Origin: Hyaloscypha bicolor E
Taxonomy: Eukaryota > Ascomycota > Leotiomycetes > Helotiales > Hyaloscyphaceae
Reading direction: 5' to 3'
DNA: 64,000 bases
NCBI RefSeq assembly: GCF_002865645.1
Contig: NW_020194589.1
Coordinates: 2,331,750 to 2,395,749 of the forward strand
Made by a program: the position numbers and the translations under genes. The notes under the pieces are model-generated. The model was not told where the DNA came from, did not search any database, and was given only the letters and a program-made list of their open reading frames with translations. Position 1 is the stretch's first letter; each line of letters begins with the position of its first letter. Of the stretch, positions 40,224-50,389 are shown piece after piece.

Positions 40224-42494
40224 CTTCGAAGGTGAGAACCGGCATACAATTGAAGGGGAAACAAACTGGGAAGTTGGAGTTGGTTTGGCTTCGAGACAAG
40301 GAGAAAGGCGGCTCGGGATCTCGCGTTCTCAAAATGGGTGGACGCGAGGAGAGCACGTCAGAGGAGCGAAACCCCGTGAGATGATTTAAGCTCACTCGCT
40401 TAATTTGGATCGGCGAGGGTAAGATTATCAGACGGCCAGGCATCCATTTCGTTTTCTCTGAGCGCACCAGGCAGCCACATCCTCACTGAGAGAAAATAGT
40501 CCGTGTCTCGAGTAAAGTGATACTGTGGTTCAGTTGGTTCAGTTGGGTTCAGTTCACATGCTCGCACTGAGCAGTGGCGTTCGAGTTGGACTGCTGATGT
40601 CCCCCCATGAGCTTCATTCTGGAAACGCCAAGGAACAATTGGCTGTGGAAGTCAAAATCTCCTATTGGGCAACAAACGATCTGACATGTCATTGATAAGA
40701 GCTGCATGAAATGGGCGGCCTGCGTGATAAGGTCTGTCAAATGTGATCGATCTCGTTCCGTCAATCTGGAAGGTGTTACGAGAACACGTGATCTGGTCAG
40801 GTACCGATGACAACAGAGGAGGAGCCTTTCATCGTGGAACTAGCTTCTCAGTGTTGTCTTATACTGACTGTTCTTGGCTTTGTCCAGAGCGAAATACCAA
40901 AACCTAGTTCCAAGTTCCAAGCGTCTCTTCGTTTTAATTGTATTGTTTGCAACCTCTGAATCGCTATTTACACTGCCAGCGTTCTCCCACTGTTCGATCA
41001 TCTGCCAAGGCCATAAGTCCATGACAGAGTCAAAAGCAGCGACTTCATAGCGCTCTTCTCCAGATATTTTCCCGATCCCGGAGGTGAAAATTAACGACCT
41101 TCCTCTTCTTGGACAACAATTGCGGATTTTTCTTGACGGTCTATTCTTCCATGCTACAAGGGGATCGAGCGTGCCACGGGCTCACAAGTCAGCGGTGAGG
41201 CATGCGAGTCGACGTGTACTGTACGGCGGAAGGAGAAAATCTGGGATGAATTTTGCGCGCACACCAGCAGGTGCAGGTACCGCTGAGTCCCGAAGCAGTC
41301 GCCTTCAGATGATCTCTGAGTATTTAATGTCTCTGTTGTGGGGGGTCCGTCATGATGTGGAGTGCATGCCACGCCAATTCTCTTCCCATCTTCGGCGATA
41401 AAGGATCTCAATTCCTCTTATCCTTCCTTGAGTGGACGAAGCACGATGCAACAAGCCAACTAAGCGGGATGATACACGAAGAATCGGGCCACGGACAGGA
41501 CTAGCGCATCGAGTGATGCTTGCTCGCCCACCTCCTTGCCTTGGGAAGACACATGAAGTGACACTTGGGGAATCAGGGACGTGAAAGCCAGGTCCCCCAC
41601 GGCCATGGGGCTTCCGATGGGCGCAAGAGGCAGTACGATCTGATATCTGAGGGTGGGTGACTCGGTGAGACGGTAGACGACGGCTCCGGACGACCAGACA
41701 AGGCGCGGGAAGGACAAGATTCACGGCTGCCGAGTGCTGGGCCGAATCCTGAGACGAGGGCAGACTCAGCAGAGATTGGGGGGGTTCCTTTCCTTTTTCC
41801 TTGATTTTTTCCAAAGTGAAGCGCAGACCAGAAAAGTCCCGCAATGGGGGCACAGAGCATGGGAATTTGACTGAATAAAAAGAGTCATCGTCTTCCGGCG
41901 CATCGGGTGAAAGGAAGGACGTGGACGAGGACCTTGCGAACTGGCGATACAGTATTATCGGGCTCTCCGCTCGTGTGCTCGCTCGTGTGCCTCCGGATGC
42001 CGACAGGACCCTTATCAGTGCGCCCCGTCGTATGTAAGGCTGCCACCGCCCCCCTCCTGGTCCAACAACTCCACGTCAACCCGAGCAGCTTACACACCAG
42101 CTGTTTCTATACTTCACTTCTCAACATTCATCAGGCCATCATCTCTCCTTCAGCATCAACAACTCTCGAGGATATCTACGGCATTCAGAACACTCATGTC
42201 CTTCCACTGACTAAAGCTGCCAGCCTGTCATGTATCACCCCAACTCACACCAAACCGATATATGCTTAGAACTGTTGTTGACTTCCCGAGTCACCTTCCG
42301 ATAAGGCTACCACGAGTCAGTTTGGCGTGTGCTGCAAGAATTCGTCTGGATTAATCACCTGGTCAAGTCCCGAGTTCCTGATTCTGGGAAGTTTGGTACG
42401 CCGGTTTCTCTCAAGTAATAGGTACTGGCACTACTGGCTGGTAAACGGCCCCCGCCGTAGCCTCCCTCGGCACGCGACGAGCTCTTATGTGACA
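40224..42494. other. Large divergent intergenic region, 2.3 kb
   Basis: It lies between the LIG4 start and the next plus-strand gene. Several overlapping ORFs of 80-170 codons occur on both strands at 41,150-42,270, none with recognisable domains. They overlap in conflicting frames, so I do not annotate them. A short tandem GTTCAGTTG-type repeat is at about 40,520-40,550. The long GC-moderate leader next to 42,495 may include a long 5' UTR. The frame of the next gene is open back to 42,327. Confidence 0.5.
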
Positions 42495-43967
42495 ATGCTC
42501 CAACCAAGGAGCTTTCTGTTTACTCGTCCGAGTTCTCCTGCGCCCAAAGAACCCAACTATGAGCGGACTCGAAATGAAAGGAGGAACAATTCTCCGTCAA
42601 AGAAAGACAGGAAGGACATGTCCAGCGCTTCCTCAACGGAAACTATTTCAAGGCCGACTACACCTACCTCTCCTGTCGTAATCCCCATGCGTGGACACCG
42701 CGATTTCCCTCACGAAGGACCGAGATCTCAAAAACGTAAGGAACGACAAAGTGGAAGGAGACATTCAGAAAAATCAGAACGTCGAGCGCGCACCATTCAC
42801 TCTCCAGACGCTTTACCTCCATCAGTGGCCGCACTTCTTGCCATCACATCGATACCTCTGCAGAAGAATTATAGTGCACGGAATAGGAACGGTGCTGGGC
42901 AAAGGTTGACGGTGGACAACATCTTACAACATACTGGTGTAACGGAGAAGGAGCTATCAATATCTTTGGGGAGGAGTCCACTCGACTTCCTTCTCAGCCC
43001 ACCGGAAGAGGAGGATGATCCTGTTGGCAGTGACAACGGCCGCGAGTCGATTTTGTCTACAAGGACGATGTCTAGTGAATCGATGCCGTCACTGGATGAC
43101 GGGTCAATCAACGAAGCTTCACCCTCTGTTAGCTCACTATCAACACCTCATTCTGGTTCGATACCTCGTGGCAGAAAGTCCTTGCCATCGCGAAGATTGC
43201 AACCACTTTCACCACCTGGCGAGCCTGCCTCTGAAGACCACCCGTTGTCTATCTCAGAAATAGATGTCGATCAGCTAGACTTCAGAGTTTTTCACAAATC
43301 TGGAGAGAAAGGCGAGGCAAAGCATAGTACTGGGATTGAATCGCCCCCCCGGAAGTCAGCCTTCAAGTCAAATCTGACAGCATCTCTACGAGCCTTGAGA
43401 CACGCTGCAAAGTCATTCTCAACTCTCACGACCCCAATGATTACGCCAGACGATTTCCTTACGAGATCTATCATTTCCATCGATCCTCAAGTACCATTTA
43501 CTGATGAGCGCATGCCTCCACGACTCGAAGATACACCAACTCCATCACTGCGACGCTATCTAAATCCTACAACGAATGCTCCGATTGAAGCTCACGTGCC
43601 ACCGTCACTAGCTCAGACCATGAGCGCAACAAAATGCACAGCATCTATCCAGATGCAAACGTACAAGATCTCACGCTCAGCCAAAAGCACTTCGCCCAGT
43701 GTGATCAGTAGGCGCACACAACCTACACCTGAAGACGCTTTTGCGGAAGTCGCAGCTGGGCCTTTGGCACGACAGAGGGATATGCGGGAAAACAGCGACT
43801 TCATCAGGGTTGCAGTCATGGAAATGCTCATGCGGAAGAAAGGCAAGCTGGATGACCACAAGCCTGGGAGGGCCAAATGGGCCTTGCCACCAAGGAAACC
43901 GCCGACCAAGCCTTACGAAATCGCCGAGAACGGTGTTCCAGCAAGATGGATTGCTATTACACGTTGA
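42495..43967 (+). CDS. Conserved-looking disordered fungal protein, 490 aa
   Basis: Starting at the ATG at 42495 (MLQPRSFLFTRPSSPAPKEP) the protein has 490 aa; an upstream in-frame ATG at 42327 would add 56 residues of poor quality. Most of it is Ser/Pro/Arg-rich and disordered. Three more ordered patches stand out: 'LPPSVAALLAITSIPLQKNY' (about 110-130), 'RLTVDNILQHTGVTEKEL' (about 140-160) and a helical/basic C-terminal end 'DFIRVAVMEMLMRKKGKL' (about 440-458) with a terminal VPARWIAI. The alternation of conserved-looking islands and disordered linkers suggests a real scaffold or regulatory protein. I cannot name a family. Confidence 0.72.
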   Translation: MLQPRSFLFTRPSSPAPKEPNYERTRNERRNNSPSKKDRKDMSSASSTETISRPTTPTSPVVIPMRGHRDFPHEGPRSQKRKERQSGRRHSEKSERRARTIHSPDALPPSVAALLAITSIPLQKNYSARNRNGAGQRLTVDNILQHTGVTEKELSISLGRSPLDFLLSPPEEEDDPVGSDNGRESILSTRTMSSESMPSLDDGSINEASPSVSSLSTPHSGSIPRGRKSLPSRRLQPLSPPGEPASEDHPLSISEIDVDQLDFRVFHKSGEKGEAKHSTGIESPPRKSAFKSNLTASLRALRHAAKSFSTLTTPMITPDDFLTRSIISIDPQVPFTDERMPPRLEDTPTPSLRRYLNPTTNAPIEAHVPPSLAQTMSATKCTASIQMQTYKISRSAKSTSPSVISRRTQPTPEDAFAEVAAGPLARQRDMRENSDFIRVAVMEMLMRKKGKLDDHKPGRAKWALPPRKPPTKPYEIAENGVPARWIAITR

Positions 43968-45890
43968 ACAGTGCTTGTCACTAACCATCAGCTTCGATTA
44001 CTCGACACAAACATGCATCCAGGGGCACATGCATTCGTGGGCTATACGCATCGCGATAGTCCCTTCTTTTCGTCACCTGGAGTGACCGCCAACCACGCCT
44101 TGGAAATCCACCTTCGTCACTGCCGAGCTTCTAGAAGCATGTCGACCCACATCATCGTTAGCGAATCCCGTGAAAATGTTCACAAATGTACCCCACCCTC
44201 CGCTTGAAGAAGAACCCCCCGTTATTTGTGACACATGGAAACACAGGAGGACCACTTTAGAATGCCGCAACTGGAAGCTCAGGTTCAGCACCGAGCTCCG
44301 TTGAATCCAGTCACGAGCCAAATCGGAAGCCGTTTGGTTTCGGTCGCCAAGATAACGTCAGGGGTCTCCGGAGATGCGGAGATCCACGCTCCCAAGGGGA
44401 CATGCATCCTGCGGATCGCCAGGGGTTCGTTTGACAGGGGGACCAACATAGCCTAAATTCGCTGGCGAGGCAGGTTCGGTCCGTTGCATACGTTAATCTA
44501 TACCTGGAAACAGGAGAGCATTTGGACTTGGAAATTGTCGTGCTGCGCGTCGTCGAATACGACTTTTCGTTTGCAGCGGAGAACGCTCGCCTCGGATCTC
44601 TGCAAGGGGGCCAGGTTGAGGGCTTGAGAAACCGTGCTTAACTGACAAGCGGAACAAATCCGGGCTAATTCCTTCCACGTATCGTTGAAAGGATAATTGG
44701 GGTGGAAACCTCTAGAAACATATGGTGAAAGGTCGTTTTGCGCCGCGGTTGTCGTGTGATGGATGCATAGAGGTTCACTGTTCACAGCCGTCGAGGGCAT
44801 CCGTCATCGGAGGCGTCACTCCGACTCCAAGCCATCGGTTCCGAAGTGTCTTTCGGGTCCCACAGAATGCACGGAGGGTCCAATGGCTTTCCGATGGTAT
44901 TAGATTTTGGCTTCTTCCGCGCAGCCTCTTTTCGCCAAAGTTGGGTTGTGTAACGGTGGGGTGTGGGTGGAACATTTTCGTCCGAATGAGTTGGCATGCA
45001 TAGCGCTGCATTTGAATTGACGGAGTTTACATTTGGCGCAAGGTGCATTTACTACAGAAATGGGGATTTTGCATGAGATGGTCCAAGACCTGCCCTGGTG
45101 CGATACCAAACGGAGTTCGCCTTTATTTTAACGTTTTCATTGAATAGGGAAGAGACCAGAGGCTCCCAGACAAGAGACCTCAGACGACGATACGGCTTTA
45201 TAAGAGATGATTAGAAGATGATGATGATAAGTTGAGGATTAAAGATGACAATGAGAAGCCGATAAATGAAATAGAGACCAACGCTTTTCGTCCAATGTGA
45301 AAATCTAATCTCAGTGCTTAACAGAAATACAGGTCACAACATTTAATGTATAACAATTGTAATTATTGGGCTCTTTGCAAGCCTCGTAACTTCTCCGTCA
45401 GCCAGAGATCAATTTCTCTTGCCTAATTATAATAGAGAATAGTGTCGAACTTGAGTGTGCTAACAGATGCAGCCTTACCAGTAGCGCAGCCACAAGAAAC
45501 CGGGACACTAGTGGTCAAAACTCTCACATCGGCCTTCGCATTCTTGTGTTGAACACGGATTCAGACATTAGAAGCCAAAGTGGTATATCTTATAACCAGA
45601 TCGGAGATATTTTGAGAAGAAAGTCAAGAATAGGTTGACCCAAGTGAAGTGATGTGTTAAGGTTGTCTCAGCCTCGCGGCCGGCTATTTTAGGCTGGCAG
45701 CTTACTGTACTGTACATTCCTAGCAAGCAACATCCCTCCGGACGACCTCGAGGCTGGATCAACAACACTATGCCAATACTTCCGCCCTGCTCGACAAGAA
45801 GCACCTTATGAGTGCCACGGCATAGATGCTCGACCCTCCTTAACGCCACGATTACGATCGAAGTCGCAGTCGCGATCTCGTCGTGGCCCG
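43968..45890. other. Intergenic, 1.9 kb, probable long upstream region of the EH-domain gene
   Basis: No supported gene. Short ORFs on both strands overlap in conflicting frames. A GA/GAT-rich stretch lies near 45,200-45,270. The part next to 45,891 probably holds the promoter and 5' UTR of the IRS4-type gene. Confidence 0.5.
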
Positions 45891-47758
45891 ATGACTGCCG
45901 ATTCACATCTCTCCCAAAATCCCCGGCTTGGAAAGGATGTGTCGTCCACAACACAGAACGCGGCCCTGAGAGGGGCATCGTTGGCTTTTGGCAAACCTCC
46001 TGTGAAGCTCAAACCGCAAATCAATAATTACAGTGGGGATGGTTGGGCATTGGCTGCGGCGACAAAGGTTGGAGGAGCGAGTCCACATCAACAAGGCAGA
46101 TACGCCTCTGATACGAGACAAGACGCCCCGGGAGATGGCCAGAGCTTGTCATATCAAAATACGGGGTCGAGCGTTGGAGGACAATCATACATGGGAGGCT
46201 CGGAGCGACCTAATATCCAGCAACGGATAAGTCAACTTGGAGGGACCGGCTTCTTGCAACCTCCAGGAGGCACTGCAGACCACTCGAAGTCTCCCTCCTT
46301 TATAGCTGCAACTCTGGCGGCCTCGAGGTCAGCTTCGGTTAGTCCGAATCCTACTGGGCAGCGGCAACCTCACTGGGAGAGGTCTTCCGGCCTTGGGCCG
46401 AGATCTCCGTCTGCGAGAAGTGGTGGAAGCTCTTCGAGGGAGAGCATTGATCAGCCGCTGGATACCACACCAATTCCTCCAACTACTTCGTTGATTGGAA
46501 TGTTTGAGCAAACTGCTACGTCCCCACCGAGCTTCAAACGGCCACCTGGGAGAAGATCAGCAACATCGACTTCCAGGCGGCCTCCTGGCCCACCCCGTGC
46601 CGCTTCCCCTCTGCCTGCGAGGACCCTTACACCATCACCAATGCCAGCTAAGCCTCGAAAGCCAGAGATTAAGTCGCCCAAACCTACTTTAACACAAGTA
46701 TCAAGACAACCCGTCCAATCCGACCCTCCTGGGACTCCTCCAGTAGCCGCAAAACCCACGTTACCTGCCTCAAAACCAATCCCAATCCCAATCTCAACCA
46801 AAACCGCAAACGACGAAGACGATGCCTCCTCAGATGACTCTTTCGTGTCAGCCTCCGACTACAAGCCCTCATTTCGTGCTTCCCTTAACCAGCAGAATCG
46901 CCGTCTTACCTCTACCTCGAAAGCATCTGTCGACTCAGAAGTCGCAACAATCGATTCCCTTGCTAATGCAATCGTAGCTTCTTCTATTGCCTCCTCCCGG
47001 GCAGCCTCTCCTTCAAGAAATCTTGCCCACCAGCAATTACTTTACCCTCCCCCTCCCCCACCCAGCCGACGGAATAATCACAGTGGCCGCGGCTACCTCT
47101 TCCAGCCCATAATTAAGGAACTCTCCCGTACCCCATCCCCGGCTAAACAAGTCGGGTTACGTACTACGATGCGGAAACCAAAATCAAAAGAGGAATTAGA
47201 CGATGGAGAACGTAAGAGGGGAAGGAGAAACCTCATGAAAAAGCATCCCCACAAACATCACGAAGGGGACAGAAAACGCTGGCGAGATTCCATCACAGAA
47301 AGAGAACGGAAACGGTATGAAGCTGTGTGGGCTTCCAATAAAGGACTATTTATGTCCGGTTCTGATGAGGGAGAGGAATATACGGTGTGCAGTCTTGTCG
47401 TGAGAGACATCTTCTCGCGGTCGAGATTGCATGTTGATGTTTTGGAAGAGGTGTATACGTTGGTTGATAGGAGCCAAAATGGGAGGCTGGAGAGGGAGGA
47501 GTTTGTTGTGGGATTGTGGTTGATTGATCAGCGATTGAAGGGGAGGAAGCTGCCGATTAAGGTTAGTGATAGTGTTTGGAAGAGTGTGGGGGTTCTTGGG
47601 GGAATTAAGGTAAACAATCTATTTCTTTTTCCTATATCCCGAGCTCCTTACCTCACTAGTCGGGAAGATGTTTAATGCACCCGGCTCGCTCCTCGCTCTC
47701 TCCTCCCTAAAGAAATACGTTGCTAATTTGATAGTAGGTCAAGAAGGCAGGGAAGTAA
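45891..47758 (+). CDS. IRS4: EH-domain protein of the IRS4/TAX4 type, two exons
   Basis: Exon 1 is 45891-47609 and exon 2 is only 47738-47758 (VKKAGK and stop). The 128-bp intron has GTAAAC...GTAG ends and a GCTAATTT branch-like site. The product is 579 aa. About 420 residues are Ser/Pro-rich and disordered. A basic stretch (RKRGRRNLMKKHPHKHHEGD-like, about 440-465) precedes a C-terminal EH domain: 'ITERERKRYEAVWASNKGLF', 'VVRDIFSRSRLHVDVLEEVY', then an EF-hand-like 'LVDRSQNGRLEREEFVVGLW'. This matches the family of Irs4/Tax4, which control phosphatidylinositol 4,5-bisphosphate through the phosphatase Inp51 and affect cell-wall signalling. Without the intron the frame would continue into unrelated residues. 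The exon 2 ending is inferred from the family's basic tail. Confidence 0.88.
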
Positions 47759-48141
47759 AGCAGGACACGACATTCCACGCCCTTTGGATAGATGAGATGA
47801 GTCGAGTTAATACCCTTAGTGTAGTGGTGTTTGGATGAGATAGAGATATTAGTTAATGAACATTTGACGGTGAGTCGCCAATCTAGAATGTGGGGATCAG
47901 CGTTCTTCTCTCTATCAGTTCTATTGATTCGACTCCCGTGACCATACCTTGGGCTCAGAGGATTCAGGGAGCAGACTCTCGTGACTTAACTTGATTATAC
48001 TGCGTTTAAGTAGAACAAGAAGCAATGATCTCGAAGCTGGGTAAATGCTCCTTGATGTCGAAGACTTGTCACGCATTTCATGACTTCCGAACATCCAAAC
48101 TTTTCCAAAAGTGCTCCTGAACATAGGTCTGATCAACAATT
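47759..48141. other. 3' space between convergent IRS4-type and DAO genes
   Basis: A 383-bp stretch with both 3' UTRs. No gene or repeat is seen. Confidence 0.6.
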
Positions 48142-49338
48142 TCACAATCTTGCAAGTTCGTTCACAATCTTAGCAACCTTCTCAGAACAGCCAACACTGC
48201 TTTGATATCCTGCCCCAGCATGTCCATAAGAATGAACAACCCAAACTCCATCGACCTTCTCCTTCCCCTCAATTTCCACTCTCGGACCCCCTTTCCTCCC
48301 CGGTCTCAGACCCACCTGAGAACTCACAACTTCGAAATCCCCTTCCTTGCCCGTCCTCAGCTCCTCTGCCAATCTCCACTTCTTGATCCTCTCCACCATT
48401 CTCCCGTTTAACTCCTCGTCGACTTTAGGATCCCAATTCCCTACTTGCTTGCAACCACCGAAAATCGTCGTGCCAGATCCTGGACGTGGAATGACGTACG
48501 TGAGTTCATTTTCATCGTCGATGGATGAGGATATAGGGGGGAAATCATCGTACGTGCGATCCATCGCGGCTTCTCCTTTCACTGTGATCGTTTGTCCACG
48601 GATAGGAAACAGTTTCGCTGCTTCTTCTTCCCCAACAAAATGCCTTGCTCCGAGACCAGTGCAATTTACCAACGCAAAAACATCGGAATCTTGAACTGCA
48701 TAAGTGCTCTCCATGGCAATCCGTTTCGCATCCTGGACTACCCCTTCAAGACCATGGGAGACATCCACCACGGATCGAATGACGTTGACACCAGCCTCGC
48801 GAACCTTCTCCAACAGATATTGAAGGTGCTGCGGGACATCGAGACAGATAGTCTGGCACCTAACGCCCATGACCGCACCTTCAGGAGCAGCGTCCTCCTT
48901 CTCAAGATCCAGGACTGCAAAATCCTTAACCACATCTCTCCACCATAGACCCCTTCCATCAAACCCCTCTGTCTCCGGCCCTTCCTTTCCCCAATAAGTC
49001 CTGCATTCTCTGAATCCCAGTCCGAGATGATCTGCTTCAGCCTGATTTGTTTCAAGGATCTGTGTCCACGTGTTATAGGTACTTTTGTCATATTCTCGCA
49101 TCTCGGCATCGGCTGGAGAGGACGTGGCTTGCGGTGACCAGTCTGCTCCTGCCTTTGGAGAGGTATAGTCTATAGACTCGTCGCCGGGATAGTGGGAGGC
49201 GATCAAGGTGATGTGGTATTGGGCTGAGGGGTCGCTGTTGAGCTTGAGTGCTGTGGTGAGGCCTGTGATGCCTGCGCCGAGTATGGTGATGTGTTTTTGA
49301 GGCATGGGTGCAGAGAGTTGTTGCTCTTTGGTTTCCAT
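48142..49338 (-). CDS. D-amino-acid oxidase (FAD), predicted peroxisomal
   Basis: Intronless, 398 aa. Residues about 15-35 contain the FAD-binding Rossmann motif HITILGAGITGLTTALKL (GxGxxG). 'KAGADWSP' follows, then 'VNCTGLGARHF' in the middle and 'RPGSGTTIFGG'. The C-terminal 'SSQVGLRPGRKGGPRVE' and 'VVHSYGHAGAGYQSSVGCSE' are hallmarks of DAO/D-aspartate oxidases; the Arg in GLRPGR binds the substrate carboxylate. The enzyme deaminates D-amino acids to 2-oxo acids with H2O2, which suits a peroxisomal location. The protein ends in -ARL, a permitted PTS1 variant. Either the first ATG (METKEQQ) or one 11 codons later is possible as the start. Confidence 0.93.
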   Translation of the reverse strand: METKEQQLSAPMPQKHITILGAGITGLTTALKLNSDPSAQYHITLIASHYPGDESIDYTSPKAGADWSPQATSSPADAEMREYDKSTYNTWTQILETNQAEADHLGLGFRECRTYWGKEGPETEGFDGRGLWWRDVVKDFAVLDLEKEDAAPEGAVMGVRCQTICLDVPQHLQYLLEKVREAGVNVIRSVVDVSHGLEGVVQDAKRIAMESTYAVQDSDVFALVNCTGLGARHFVGEEEAAKLFPIRGQTITVKGEAAMDRTYDDFPPISSSIDDENELTYVIPRPGSGTTIFGGCKQVGNWDPKVDEELNGRMVERIKKWRLAEELRTGKEGDFEVVSSQVGLRPGRKGGPRVEIEGKEKVDGVWVVHSYGHAGAGYQSSVGCSEKVAKIVNELARL

Positions 49339-50022
49339 TCTGGGTACTTTTCAAATGTATGGATTTGGAGAACAGAATCTTGACAGAAGGTGCTTGCAGT
49401 GATCACATGAGGAAGGCGGGGTAACCGCACGTGTGATTTCTTGGTGATGCTCTTAATTCGACTTACTTCAGAAAGGAGGTCGGACATATAAATTTAATTG
49501 ATATTTTCAACTAAGAAGTTGTTGAAATCTTGCTTGAGAGTAATCTTACAAGAAACATGAAGACCGTCCAGACTCGTAAGTAGAAATTCAGGGTTTCGCC
49601 ACTTCAGGGATCGATTCGTCAACCAGTGAAGTGCTACAGGCTTAGCGATGGCATGAGGAAGAAAAAATTGATAAATGTGGTCTTTTCTTTTGCCAGAAGT
49701 ATATGTTGGTTGTGAGTGCTTATTCTGTGCAAAATTGATAGGCCCAGGGAGGACAAGATGGCATGCTGACCAAACACCATCTGTGGATGCAACATTAATA
49801 CCCCGACATTCGCCACCACCATGTAAGCTACTCTACCTACCGCTTGATAGCTTCCGTACTAACCATGCTGCTGGTATATAATTTGTCCATGAGCAACAAA
49901 AACCTTTCTACATCTGCCTTTGGCACAGGTTCCAACGCCGTCTCTGCAATCTTCTTCGATGCCATACTCTCTTGCTCTATACCACCCATTCAACAAGCCA
50001 ACGACTTTCTACTGCATATATG
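49339..50022. other. Intergenic at the edge of the accessory region
   Basis: 684 bp with no firm gene. A plus-strand ATG at 49557 starts MKTVQT and meets a consensus donor (GTAAGT) after 19 bases. A candidate acceptor lies near 49,698, opening a Cys-containing frame. That may be the start of a small multi-exon gene, but I could not complete a model. Confidence 0.35.
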
Positions 50023-50268
50023 CTACTCGAGTATATCGGTCCTAATATGGGCCAGATGCTCTCTGGCACGTGGGAGAAGCGCCGGAATAACCCACTCATT
50101 ATTGTCTTGCTCTGTATTATTCTCCAACATATTAACTTCTTCATTATATAATCTAGCTAACGTAGTATAGTTCTCTGCCGTTTGTCTATAAGTCCAGGCT
50201 AGTTCTTGAATGCGAGCTATCTTTCGCATACGCTCAGCTTGAGACCGACGGGGCTGTTGAACGGCATC
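50023..50268 (-). other. Possible terminal exon of a small helical protein next to the CHAT gene
   Basis: After an acceptor-like TACAG (reverse strand, about 50,269) one frame runs to a TAG at 50023. It encodes a helical segment (DAVQQPRRSQAERMRKIARI, then LAWTYRQTAENYTTLARLYN and NNEWVIPALLPRAREHLAHI). The start Met at 50229 is inside it. Composition is protein-like, with no low complexity. It lies 120 bp downstream of the CHAT stop on the same strand, so it may be a separate small gene or an exon of an alternative 3' end. No family is recognised. Confidence 0.3.
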
Positions 50269-50389
50269 TGTACGGCCTAAAACCAGTTAATTGATAAGGT
50301 AGTATTGATCAAGACTAGCAGAATTCAATTTCCATATCCATACCTTTAGTCAGTAATCTCTTTACATATCGTATCTTGTAAAACCTGGT

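Noticed and set aside
41350..42269. Overlapping ORFs of 85-167 codons on both strands in the LIG4 upstream region
   Set aside because: They overlap one another in conflicting frames, have no domain, and are rich in Ser/Arg/Pro as expected of random frames in GC-moderate DNA.
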